A stretch of DNA of 64,000 nucleotides from Pararhodobacter zhoushanensis (GTDB lineage Bacteria > Pseudomonadota > Alphaproteobacteria > Rhodobacterales > Rhodobacteraceae), in assembly GCF_003990445.1 (NCBI RefSeq), contig NZ_REEZ01000003.1, forward strand, positions 282,635 to 346,634, given 5' to 3'. The first letter of the stretch is position 1. Every line of letters begins with the position of its first letter. The translations under genes and the position numbers were made by a program. Shown here in pieces: positions 1 to 8,324 of the stretch. The notes under the pieces were generated by a model. That model saw only the letters and a program-made list of their open reading frames with translations. It searched no databases and was not told the DNA's origin.

Positions 1-1
1 C

Positions 2-96
2 CATTTTCTGTCTGAAAATATCCACGGGAGGAGTCCAGAGGAGGGGGCGTGCCCCCTCCTCTGGCGGGGGAGCGCGAGGGGCGCGCAGCCCCTCGC
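2..96. repeat. Hairpin pair with AAATATCC element, copy A
   Basis: Two perfect inverted repeats lie past the 3' end of the TRAP permease gene. The inner one has 9-bp arms at 74-82 and 88-96. The outer one has 14-bp arms at 35-48 and 51-64 around a 2-base loop. A conserved tail with the core AAATATCC follows at 2-34. Bases 2-64 match 8192-8254 in reverse complement at 60 of 63 positions. The gene-side hairpin followed by the element suggests a transcription-end or mRNA 3'-end structure; I see no T-tract. Confidence 0.75.
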
Positions 97-107
97 ATTC
101 CCCGGTC

Positions 108-2291
108 TCAGTCCATCCCGCGGGTGATGGTCCTGGGCGACAACAGCCCGCGCTGGATGGCAATCACCACGACCGCGATGACCAGCCCGCCCAGATCGGT
201 CATCCAGCCGCCCTTGATCATCCCCAGCGCGCCGATCAGGGTGATCACCCGCAACACGGTGTTCAGCCGTCCGAACATCCAGCCCTGCACCGCCGAGGCC
301 ATCATGTAGATGCCGAACAACGCCGTGACAAAGACGTGCAGGATGTCGATCCATTCGCCCTGCATCAGCATCTCGGACGAATAGAAGAACATGAACGGCA
401 CGACAAAGGCAGCGAGGCCGAACTTGAAGCTTTCGACCGAGGTCTTCATCGGATCCGATTGCGCAATCGCGGCGCCGGCATAAGCGGCCAGCGCCACCGG
501 GGGGGTAATGGCCGAGATCACCGCGTAGTAGAAGATGAAGAAGTGGGCGGTCAGCGGATCGATCCCCATGCGGATCAGGCCCGGCGCGATCACCGCAGCC
601 GCCACGGCATAGGCCGCCGTTGTCGGCATCCCCATACCAAGGATGATCGCCACCAGCATGGCAAACATCATGCCAACCAGTTGGCTTTGCCCCGCAAGGC
701 TCAGCAACAGCGACGAGAAGCGGGTGCCGATCCCGGTCAGCGCGATGACGCCGACGATGACCCCGGCTGCCGCACAGACGGCGACCATCTGCAGCGCCAT
801 ACGGGCGGCGATCTCGAGACCCCAGAAGATCTCTTTGATGCCCATCTTGGTCGGGGTCAGCCAGCTGACCATTGCCGCCGCTGCCATTGACAACGTGCCT
901 GCGCGGATCACCGAATAGCCCATGAACAGCGCGCCGATCAGGATGATGATCGGGATGAACAGGAACACCCGTTTCAGCATCAGTCGGAACGAGGGAAGCT
1001 GGTCGCGCGGCAGGCCCTTCATGTTGTGCTTCAGCGCTTCCTTGTCGACCATGAAATAGACCGACACGAAATACAGGATCGCCGGGATCAGCGCCGCGAT
1101 GGCGATGTCGCGGTAGGGGATGGCGGTGATTTCCGACATGATGAACGCACCGGCGCCCATGATCGGCGGCATGATCTGCCCGCCGGTCGACGCCGCAGCC
1201 TCGACCGAAGCTGCCGTTTGCGGCCTGTAGCCGACCTTCTTCATCAGCGGGATGGTCAGCGAGCCCGTCGCCACGACGTTACCCGCCGAGGTGCCGTTAA
1301 TCATCCCCATAAGCCCCGAGGCGAACACCGCCACCTTGGCCGGACCGCCCCGTGAGCCACCGGCGGCGGCGAAGGCGAAGTTGACGAAATACTCACCGAC
1401 CCGCGACGCCTGCAGGAAGGCGGCAAAGGCGATGAACAGGATGATATAGGTCGACGAGATCGAGGTGGTGGGCCCGAGGATGCCGTTATCGGTATAGATA
1501 AAGGCGAAGAACCGCGCCGGTGCATAGCCGTTGTGGAACAACACGCCCGGCAGCCACGGTCCGAGGAAACCATAGGCGATGAACACCGCGACGATGATCA
1601 CCAGTGCCAGGCCTGCCAGCCGCCGGGTCAGTTCCAGAATCAGCACGATCCCGGCGATCGAGGCCCACATATCATTGGGATGCGGAAAGACCTGAGCGCG
1701 GATGCGCAGGAAATCGGCGTGGAGGATAATGTAGAGCGCGACGATCACCGCAGCCAGCGACAGTAGGTTGTCGGCCCAGCTCAGCGTCGTGCGGCGGCGG
1801 GTCGGGGCGCTCCACGAGGCCCCCAGCGCCAGCAGCGTACCGCCGATCAGCGGATAGCCAAAGGTGAAGAGGTGTTTGGTCGCCGGTGCGCCCGTGGTCA
1901 CCAGATCACCCATGATCCACATTGCCGCCAGTTGCCCGCCAGCCACGGCCAGCAGCACGGCCGCGCCGAGCGTCAGGGCGCGTTCGGTCACGCTGAGCGA
2001 CGCATCCGCGCCGGTGTCGGGCAGCCCGCGCGCGGCGTAGAGCACAAAGCCAAGCGCCAGACCGCCACCGACGTGGATCAGGCGGTACACCCAGGGTTCC
2101 AGCGGGTAGACGTTCATCACGAAGATATGGAAGCTGGTATACAGCACGCAGAGCGCTGCCATAGCCAGGCCCAGATTGCCGCCGAAGACGCGCTGGTTGG
2201 ACGAGATTACCTCATCATCGACCCCTTCAGCGATGGTCTCGGATGCGATTTCAGGTTCGGCCGCAGTGGCCGCAAGCTTGGTTGTCGACAT
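108..2291 (-). CDS. TRAP transporter, fused small and large permease subunit (TAXI type)
   Basis: This is the inner-membrane part of an ion-gradient-driven TRAP importer, with the small (DctQ) and large (DctM) subunits in one 727-residue chain. After about 35 soluble N-terminal residues the protein is almost wholly hydrophobic. Gly-rich stretches such as GMINGTSAGNVV and GMGMPTTAAYAV are typical of the large subunit. I start at 2291 because a GGAGGG sits 7 bases upstream; a start at 2315 lacks one. The gene follows its binding protein by 75 bp on the same strand, so the two probably share a transcript. The substrate cannot be read from the sequence. Confidence 0.9.
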   Translation of the reverse strand: MSTTKLAATAAEPEIASETIAEGVDDEVISSNQRVFGGNLGLAMAALCVLYTSFHIFVMNVYPLEPWVYRLIHVGGGLALGFVLYAARGLPDTGADASLSVTERALTLGAAVLLAVAGGQLAAMWIMGDLVTTGAPATKHLFTFGYPLIGGTLLALGASWSAPTRRRTTLSWADNLLSLAAVIVALYIILHADFLRIRAQVFPHPNDMWASIAGIVLILELTRRLAGLALVIIVAVFIAYGFLGPWLPGVLFHNGYAPARFFAFIYTDNGILGPTTSISSTYIILFIAFAAFLQASRVGEYFVNFAFAAAGGSRGGPAKVAVFASGLMGMINGTSAGNVVATGSLTIPLMKKVGYRPQTAASVEAAASTGGQIMPPIMGAGAFIMSEITAIPYRDIAIAALIPAILYFVSVYFMVDKEALKHNMKGLPRDQLPSFRLMLKRVFLFIPIIILIGALFMGYSVIRAGTLSMAAAAMVSWLTPTKMGIKEIFWGLEIAARMALQMVAVCAAAGVIVGVIALTGIGTRFSSLLLSLAGQSQLVGMMFAMLVAIILGMGMPTTAAYAVAAAVIAPGLIRMGIDPLTAHFFIFYYAVISAITPPVALAAYAGAAIAQSDPMKTSVESFKFGLAAFVVPFMFFYSSEMLMQGEWIDILHVFVTALFGIYMMASAVQGWMFGRLNTVLRVITLIGALGMIKGGWMTDLGGLVIAVVVIAIQRGLLSPRTITRGMD

Positions 2292-2366
2292 GGGAATCCC
2301 TCCGCCCCTTATCAAAAAGGCCGGGGCAGTTGTTCTGCTCCCGGCCCCATGGTGTCTGGCTGCCGA

Positions 2367-3341
2367 TCAGCCGCGCAGGTTTTCGGGGATCTCGATCCCG
2401 TGCTCTTGATAGTAGCGCACGGCTCCGGGGTGGAACGGCATGAAGGTGTTGTTCAGCACGTTGTCCATGATGGTTTCCGCAGCGGCACGGTGGATTTCCA
2501 TCATGCGGTCGGGGTTCTCCATCACCAGCTTGACGATCTCATAGGCCAGGCTTTCCGGCATCGAGGCGTTGGCGATGGCGTAGTTCCACATCGAAACCGA
2601 CTGCTGGTCATAGTCGTGACCGGGGTAGGTGCCCGCCGGGATGTTCAGCGGTGCGACTTCGGGATGAGCGGCCAGCAGGGTGGCCAGTTCGGATTCGGTG
2701 AAACCGAACATGCGCACGTCAGCCTCGGCTGCCAGCTGCGAGAAGGCCGAGATCGGCACACCGGCAGCAAAGGCGAAGGCGTCGATCAGACCGTCTTTCA
2801 GCTGACCGGCAGCATCGGCAGCCCCGGCGTTCGACACGTTGGCGTCAACGCCCAGCGTCTCCAGGAAGCGCGGCCAGTAGGTGCCGGGCGTGCCGCCCGC
2901 CGGGCCGACCGAGACGCGACGACCAGCCAGTTCGGTGACCGAGGTGATGCCCGAGTTGGCCATCGTGATCACCTGGAACGGCGTCTGGTACATCGGGAAC
3001 AGCGCGCGCAGGTCGTGGTGCTCCAGCCCCGGGGCCAGTTCGCTGCGGCCGGTCCAGGCTTCATACGCCGGGCCCATGGTGACCAGCCCGATGGCGTGGT
3101 CGCCCAGCTGCACCAGCGTTGCGTTCTGCACCGGGCCACCGGTCACTTCGCCCGAAGCGTTGATGCCGAGGGCTTCACCGATATAGCCCGCCAGACCGTT
3201 GCCATAGACGAAATACGTGCCGCCCTGGCTGGCCGTGCCGATGGTGATCGACTGCGGCCAGTCCGTGCGATCCTGAGCGACGGCGGGGGCGGCGGTAATC
3301 AGCGCGGCAGCGGCCAGCGCCGTGAACTTGAACAGACTCAT
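2367..3341 (-). CDS. TAXI-family TRAP transporter substrate-binding protein
   Basis: This periplasmic binding protein (324 aa) delivers substrate to the fused TRAP permease downstream. An N-terminal signal peptide (cleavage likely after AAPAVA, about residue 22) precedes the family signature: ITIGTASQGGTYFVYG near residues 31-46, then VSVGPAGGTPGTY in the middle. Length and layout fit the TAXI class rather than the DctP class. It is the first gene of the transporter pair and lies 210 bp past the response-regulator gene on the same strand. That spacing suggests its own promoter, possibly controlled by the two-component pair. Confidence 0.9.
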   Translation of the reverse strand: MSLFKFTALAAAALITAAPAVAQDRTDWPQSITIGTASQGGTYFVYGNGLAGYIGEALGINASGEVTGGPVQNATLVQLGDHAIGLVTMGPAYEAWTGRSELAPGLEHHDLRALFPMYQTPFQVITMANSGITSVTELAGRRVSVGPAGGTPGTYWPRFLETLGVDANVSNAGAADAAGQLKDGLIDAFAFAAGVPISAFSQLAAEADVRMFGFTESELATLLAAHPEVAPLNIPAGTYPGHDYDQQSVSMWNYAIANASMPESLAYEIVKLVMENPDRMMEIHRAAAETIMDNVLNNTFMPFHPGAVRYYQEHGIEIPENLRG

Positions 3342-3551
3342 GATAGTCCTCCCATGGACTTGGTTTGCTTTTGGCAGGCCCCGTCCGGCTCCTCAGACAG
3401 CCGGGGCATGCAGGCATCAGGCGGATCACCGGGGCGTGAAGCAAGCACGCGCAACGGCGCCGCGCGAAAAAAGCGCGGGTCATGAGCGGGAAATGGGTGG
3501 ATTCCGACACATCGGGCCGGGGCGTGGGTGGAATCCCGCCCGTTGGCAGGG

Positions 3552-4901
3552 TCAGCCGTCGGTGAAGTGGCTCTTGTCGATGCCCAGCTTCTGCATCTTC
3601 TCATAGAGCGTTTTGCGCGACAGCCCGAGCGATTCATACACCTGCTTGAGCGTCCCGCCCGAGGCGATCAACGCCCGCACGATCTCGTCCCGCTCGAACG
3701 CCGCAACCCGGTCGGACAACCGGCTGCCCGGCGCGGGGCCGGTGTCCGGCAACTCGGACGGCGCTTCGATCCCCAGCCCCAGCGCGCTGCGCTCGGCGGC
3801 GTTGCGCAGCTCGCGCACATTGCCAGGCCAGTCGCGACCCAGCAGCGCCTCGACCAGCGCCGGGGTCGGCATTGTCGGCTCGACGCGGTGACGGCCTGCG
3901 GCCTCGGCCAGCAGGCGGGCGAACAGAAGCGGAATATCCTCGCGCCGGGCGGTCAGCGGCGGCACGGTCAGGCTGACCACGGCGAGGCGGTAGAACAGGT
4001 CGGCGCGGAAGTGCCCGGCCTCGACCTCGGCCTCCAGCGGACTGCGCGAGGTGGCGATGAAGCGGATATCGACCGGCCTTGCCTCATTCGCGCCAAGGGG
4101 CTGGATCGTGCGCTCCTGAATGACGCGCAACAGCTTGCCCTGCACCGCCAGCGGCATCGAGCCGATGTCATCCAGCAGCACCGTTCCCCCGCGCGCATGC
4201 TCGAACCGGCCATAGCGCGCCCGCATCGCGCCGGGAAACGCGCCCGGCTCGTGGCCGAACAGCTCGCTTTCGATTTGCGCTTCGGGCAGGGCGGCGCAGT
4301 CGATGGCGATGAAGGGCTTGGCTGCTCGCGCCGACAGATCGTGCAAGGCGCGTGCGACGATCTCCTTGCCGGTGCCGGTCGCTCCGGTGATCAGCACATC
4401 GGTTTCCGCCGGGCCGATCGTGCGCATCCGGCGACGCAGGTCGATCATCGCATTCGAGCGCCCGACCAGCCGTTGCTCCAGATCGTCCTTTTGCCCCGCC
4501 GCCGCGCGCAACACCCGGTTTTCCAGCACCAGCCGCCGGTAATCGAGCGCCCGCGCGCAGGTTTCGGCCAGTTGCGAGCCGGAGAATGGCTTCTCGATGA
4601 AGTCATGCGCCCCTTCGCGCATCGCCCGCACGGCCAGCTGCACATCCGAATGCCCGGTGATCAGGATCACCGGCACCTCGCGGTCGATGGCGTGGATCTG
4701 GTTCATCAGGCTGATGCCGTCGAGCCGCGGCATGCGAATGTCGGTCACGACGATGCCGGTGAAGCCAAAGCCGATCAGGGCGGGCACATCCTCGGGCTGG
4801 TCGGTATCGGTGACGTCGAACCCGGCCAGATCGAGGCTCTGCGCGGTGGACAGGCGCAGGTCGGGGTCGTCATCGACCAGCAGGATACGTCCGCGCGTCA
4901 T
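3552..4901 (-). CDS. DctD-like AAA+ response regulator with altered sigma-54 motifs
   Basis: This 449-aa NtrC/DctD-type regulator has a receiver domain (phospho-acceptor Asp54, conserved Lys104), an AAA+ domain (Walker A GATGTGKE at 173-180) and a Fis-type helix-turn-helix at the C-terminus (about 405-445). The loop that contacts sigma-54, normally GAFTGA, reads GAFPGA (220-225). The Walker B pair, normally Asp-Glu, is Asp244-Asp245. The gene overlaps the upstream kinase gene by 4 bp, so the two are co-translated. By position it should respond to the substrate of the neighbouring TRAP transporter. Whether it works through sigma-54 is uncertain. Confidence 0.88.
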   Translation of the reverse strand: MTRGRILLVDDDPDLRLSTAQSLDLAGFDVTDTDQPEDVPALIGFGFTGIVVTDIRMPRLDGISLMNQIHAIDREVPVILITGHSDVQLAVRAMREGAHDFIEKPFSGSQLAETCARALDYRRLVLENRVLRAAAGQKDDLEQRLVGRSNAMIDLRRRMRTIGPAETDVLITGATGTGKEIVARALHDLSARAAKPFIAIDCAALPEAQIESELFGHEPGAFPGAMRARYGRFEHARGGTVLLDDIGSMPLAVQGKLLRVIQERTIQPLGANEARPVDIRFIATSRSPLEAEVEAGHFRADLFYRLAVVSLTVPPLTARREDIPLLFARLLAEAAGRHRVEPTMPTPALVEALLGRDWPGNVRELRNAAERSALGLGIEAPSELPDTGPAPGSRLSDRVAAFERDEIVRALIASGGTLKQVYESLGLSRKTLYEKMQKLGIDKSHFTDG

Positions 4902-6751
4902 CGGGCCTCGTGCGCCAGCGGCAGGGTCAGGGTGAACTCGGCGCCGCCTTCAGGGCGGTTGCGCACGGAGAGGGTGCCGCCGAAGTCATGCACGATATTA
5001 TAGGATATCGACAAGCCCAGACCCAACCCCTTGCCGACCCCTTTGGTCGAGAAGAACGGATCAAAGATCCGCTCGACCAGCTGCGGTGCAACGCCCGGTC
5101 CGCTGTCGGCGATGGTCATCACGGCGGTGCCGCCTTGGGCGCGGGCGCGCAGGGTGATGCGGCGCTGATCGGTGGATTCGACGGCGTCGATGGCGTTGGA
5201 CAGGATATTCACCAGGACCTGCTGCAAGCGCACCGGCCCGGCGCGTACCCAAAGCGGTGGCAGATCCAGTTGCAGATCGATGCGTTGCGCGCGCAGCCGC
5301 CAGCCGATGATCTCCTGCACCGCTGCCACGGCCTCGGGTAGCGAGACATCCGAGAGCTGCGCATTTGGCTTGCGGGCAAAGTTGCGCAGATGTTTGGACA
5401 GATCGCCCATCCGGCCGATCAGCGCCAGAATCCGCTCGATATTGCTCTTGGCATCCTCGATCCGGCCCCGCTCGATCAACAGCTGCGCGTTCTCGGCAAA
5501 GTTGCGGGCCGCGCCCAGCGGCTGGTTGAACTCGTGGCTCAGCGCCGCCGACATCTGCCCCAGCGCGGCCAGCTTGCCCGCCTGCACCAGATCGGCCTGC
5601 GTCGCGCGCAGCTGCGCTTCGGTCGCAGTGCGCTCGGCCACCTCGCCGGCCAGCTGGTGGTTGACCGAGGCCAGCTCGCGCGTGCGCTCCTCGACCCGGC
5701 GTTCCAGTTGCGCGCGCGCTTCGGATTGCAGCGCCATCCGCTCGCGCAGCCGGGCGCGGCGTTGCAGCACAATGACCGCGCCCAGCACGGCCAGCCCGGC
5801 CAGCAACCCGGCCAAGGCCAGCCGCGTCAGTGCCTGCTGACGCGCGGGCAGGGTGTTGATGAGCACCTGCACGGTCCAGTCGGCCTCGGGCATGCGCTCG
5901 GACAGGATGCGGTATTCGGCGCTGCCACCGGGTTGGCTGATCCGCCAGAGCGCGCCGCCGTCTGTGCCCGACAGCCGCGTCAACGGCAGCTCGCGCAGCA
6001 CGCGGTCGGCGTAGCGCCGGGTGCTGCGCGTGCGCGCCAGACGTTCGGGCGTCAGCGGGCGGGTGGCACCAAAGGTCCAGTCGGGCTCGGTCGACATGAA
6101 CACGATGTCTTCGGGATCGGTGACGATCACCTCGGTGCCCGAGCCGCGCCAGCCCTGCTCGATGGCGTCCAGATCCAGCTTGATCACCAGCACGCCCGCG
6201 ATCTCGTCATCCACATACACCGGCGCGCCATAGTAATAGCCCCGCACCAGCGAGGTCGTCCCCAGCGCGTAAAAGCGCCCGTCGCCCTGGCTCAGAGCAT
6301 CGGTGAAATAAGGACGATACGCGAAGTTGTGGCCGATGAAGCTGAGCGGCTGGTCGAAATTCGACGCCGCCAGCGTGTCACCGTCGAGGTTCATCACATA
6401 GATGTCGGTCGCCTGCAGCAGCCGTGCGGTGTCGCGCAGATAGAGATTGGCCGCCTGTACGCGGCCGGTATTGACCGGCGCGCGCAGCAAGGTGTGAAAA
6501 ACCGGGTTCTGCGCCAGCAACCCCGGCAGCCGGTCAAAGCGGCGCAACTGCCCGTTCAGCGCCGCCACCGCCAGATTGAGTGTGCTTGTCCCGCGCTCGG
6601 TCAGTTCGGCCAGCGCCGCGCGGTGCAGCCGCTGATAGGCCAGCGAGCCCAGTCCCAGCGCCAGCATCATCGCCAGCACCCCCAGAACAGCCCAGACGCC
6701 AGTGCGGCTGGGCGCGGGACGCAAGAGGCTGGGGGCGGGTGCTTGGGTCAT
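4898..6751 (-). CDS. DctB-like membrane sensor histidine kinase
   Basis: This 617-aa inner-membrane kinase is the partner of the overlapping response regulator. A first membrane segment lies near residues 17-40 and a second near 309-330. Between them is a periplasmic region of about 270 residues that looks like the double Cache sensor of DctB. A basic, coiled-coil-like linker (335-395) leads to the phospho-acceptor box LSHEFNQPL with His406. The ATPase domain follows, with the N-box NILSNAIDAV, then DSGPGVA and GKGLGLGLSI. It starts a same-strand run kinase-regulator-binding protein-permease, which argues that it senses the transported compound. Confidence 0.9.
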   Translation of the reverse strand: MTQAPAPSLLRPAPSRTGVWAVLGVLAMMLALGLGSLAYQRLHRAALAELTERGTSTLNLAVAALNGQLRRFDRLPGLLAQNPVFHTLLRAPVNTGRVQAANLYLRDTARLLQATDIYVMNLDGDTLAASNFDQPLSFIGHNFAYRPYFTDALSQGDGRFYALGTTSLVRGYYYGAPVYVDDEIAGVLVIKLDLDAIEQGWRGSGTEVIVTDPEDIVFMSTEPDWTFGATRPLTPERLARTRSTRRYADRVLRELPLTRLSGTDGGALWRISQPGGSAEYRILSERMPEADWTVQVLINTLPARQQALTRLALAGLLAGLAVLGAVIVLQRRARLRERMALQSEARAQLERRVEERTRELASVNHQLAGEVAERTATEAQLRATQADLVQAGKLAALGQMSAALSHEFNQPLGAARNFAENAQLLIERGRIEDAKSNIERILALIGRMGDLSKHLRNFARKPNAQLSDVSLPEAVAAVQEIIGWRLRAQRIDLQLDLPPLWVRAGPVRLQQVLVNILSNAIDAVESTDQRRITLRARAQGGTAVMTIADSGPGVAPQLVERIFDPFFSTKGVGKGLGLGLSISYNIVHDFGGTLSVRNRPEGGAEFTLTLPLAHEAR

Positions 6752-6813
6752 ACGACCCTCTTAACACGCAAGATCCGCGCGCCCATAGTCCCATCATCTT
6801 GTTCCAAATACTC

Positions 6814-6849
6814 AAAACACCCCGGCGCAGTCTGCGCCCCGCCGGGGTG
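6814..6849 (-). terminator. Rho-independent terminator of the crotonase gene
   Basis: On the minus strand the 3' end of the crotonase gene is followed by a perfect 10-bp stem (arms 6840-6849 and 6818-6827, 12-base loop) and then TTTT at 6817-6814. It separates the crotonase from the sensor-kinase gene that begins at 6751. The flank further down, with CCAAATACTC, loosely resembles the dispersed AAATATCC elements. Confidence 0.75.
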
Positions 6850-6855
6850 GGGCGC

Positions 6856-7656
6856 CTACTCGTTCGGACGCACCCGCGCCGCGGACTTATCGGCAAAGGC
6901 TGCCAGACGCCCCCGGCTGGCCGGCTGGGTGTTGACGATGCCCGCGACCACGGACTCCATATAGGCTGCATCCATCGCCGACATGTTCTGCAGATGGCTG
7001 ATCGCCGAGCAGATGGCGAAGTTCGAGAGGGGCGGGTTGGAAATGGCGGCGCGGGCCAGCTCATAGGCCTTGGCCTCGCTGTCCTCGACCAGATATTGCG
7101 CAAGGCCGAGCGCGATGGCTTCCTCGCCCTGATAGACCCGACCGGTCAGCATCATGTCGATCATCCGCGCCTTGCCGACCAGATCGGCGACGCGGATCGT
7201 CGCCCCGCCGCCGGTGAAGAGGCCGCGCTGGCCTTCGGGCAGGGCGAAATAGGTGGTGGCATCCGCCACCCGGATATGCGCCGACGAGGCAAGTTCCAGC
7301 CCGCCGCCCACGACAGCGCCCTTGAGCGCGGCAATGACCGGCACGCCGCCGTATTCCATCTTGTTGAACGCCTCGTGCCAGCGCAGGCAGACATGCATGA
7401 ACTCTTCCGGGCGGCGGTCTTCCTGATGGTGCTCGACCAGATCGAGCCCGGCGCAGAAATGCGTGCCTGCGGCCTTGAGCACCACCGCCCGCACGCCTGC
7501 GCGCGGCACGGCGGTGAAAATGTCGATCAGCTCATCCACCGTGGCGGCGTTGAGTGCATTGCGCTTGTCGGGCCGGTTCAGGGTGAGGGTGGCGATGCCC
7601 TCGGCATCGACCTCGAGCGTGGTAAAGGTGAGATCGAGGTCGTCGAGACGTTTCAT
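6856..7656 (-). CDS. Enoyl-CoA hydratase/isomerase (crotonase) family protein
   Basis: This 266-aa cytoplasmic crotonase acts on an acyl-CoA thioester. The CoA-binding region RPDKRNAL and oxyanion loop HFCAGLD are present. Both glutamates used by enoyl-CoA hydratases appear conserved: Glu121 in GGGLEL and Glu141 in ALPEGQ. That makes a true hydratase plausible. The start at 7656 is set by GGAGGAC just upstream, although the frame stays open much further. The gene is monocistronic, with a terminator at its 3' end and a divergent cupin gene upstream. Its substrate is unknown. Confidence 0.88.
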   Translation of the reverse strand: MKRLDDLDLTFTTLEVDAEGIATLTLNRPDKRNALNAATVDELIDIFTAVPRAGVRAVVLKAAGTHFCAGLDLVEHHQEDRRPEEFMHVCLRWHEAFNKMEYGGVPVIAALKGAVVGGGLELASSAHIRVADATTYFALPEGQRGLFTGGGATIRVADLVGKARMIDMMLTGRVYQGEEAIALGLAQYLVEDSEAKAYELARAAISNPPLSNFAICSAISHLQNMSAMDAAYMESVVAGIVNTQPASRGRLAAFADKSAARVRPNE

Positions 7657-7809
7657 AATGGTCCTCCGCGTTGCCCAAAAGGGTAGGGGGCACGCGCCGG
7701 GCTTGTCCAGCGGCGACGTTGCGTTCTGCCATGCCGCGGGTTTTCGTCCGGCCTGCTCTTGTGATTGCCGACCGGCTGCGGCATTTTGCAAGAAACTTCG
7801 GAGCCTTGC

Positions 7810-8154
7810 ATGACCGACACCTTTCTGCGCATGACCCGCAACGGGACCACGGCGAGCGAAAGCCGCCCGGCGCCCGAGAAACTGGTCTCGGGCAACCCGA
7901 TCCATACCAGCTGGGATATCGAGGATCGTGACGGTCTTTATGCGGGCCTGTGGCAATCCACCCCCGGCGCGTGGCGTGTCAGCTATGACGAGTGGGAATA
8001 TTGTCACATTCTGGCGGGTCACTCTGTGCTGACCGACGCCGAAGGCACCCGCCACGAATTGCGCGCCGGTGACAGCATCATCCTGCGGCCCGGGTTCACG
8101 GGTGTGTGGGAAGTGGTGCAGACCACGCTCAAAAATTACGTGATCAAGGAGTGA
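7810..8154 (+). CDS. Small cupin-domain protein (DUF861 type)
   Basis: This 114-aa protein is a single beta-barrel cupin similar to the (S)-ureidoglycine aminohydrolase cupin group. The motif WEYCHILAG, with its His, and the segment [19 protein letters not shown] are characteristic of the two cupin boxes. I start at 7810 because GGAG lies 8 bases upstream; the frame also opens earlier. It is divergent from the crotonase gene with about 150 bp between them, so the two may share a control region. Related small cupins have no agreed function. Confidence 0.8.
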   Translation: MTDTFLRMTRNGTTASESRPAPEKLVSGNPIHTSWDIEDRDGLYAGLWQSTPGAWRVSYDEWEYCHILAGHSVLTDAEGTRHELRAGDSIILRPGFTGVWEVVQTTLKNYVIKE

Positions 8155-8160
8155 GCAAGG

Positions 8161-8254
8161 CCGGGGGGCTGCCGCCCCCCGGGCCCCCTGCCCAGAGGAG
8201 GGGGCACGCCCCCTCCTCTGGACTCCTCCCGTGGATATTTGAGGACAGAAAATG
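8161..8254. repeat. Hairpin pair with AAATATCC element, copy B
   Basis: Just past the cupin gene is a perfect 9-bp hairpin (8161-8169 with 8174-8182). A 14-bp hairpin (8192-8205 with 8208-8221) and a conserved tail ending in GACAGAAAATG (to 8254) follow. The stretch 8192-8254 is a near copy of 2-64 on the opposite strand. Relative to the preceding gene, both copies have the same polarity: gene, hairpin, hairpin, tail. Confidence 0.75.
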
Positions 8255-8324
8255 CACGGGCGTTGGCGCTTTTCCTTTACAGGCGGGGTGCTATGTATCT
8301 TCTGACCCTTAGAACGGACGACCG

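Noticed and set aside
3367-3380. A GG-N10-GC spacing before the TAXI binding-protein gene, as in sigma-54 promoters
   Set aside because: The flanks do not match TGGCACG-N4-TTGCA well and the transcript would start only about 13 bases before the start codon. I do not list it as a promoter.
3464-3480. CGCGC-GAAAAAA-GCGCG inverted repeat after the response-regulator gene
   Set aside because: It has a 5-bp stem with the A/T run in the loop instead of after the stem, so it is not a convincing terminator.
8263-8297. Possible -35/-10 pair (TTGGCG, TATGTA) before nadE
   Set aside because: The spacer would be 23 bases, too long for a sigma-70 promoter.
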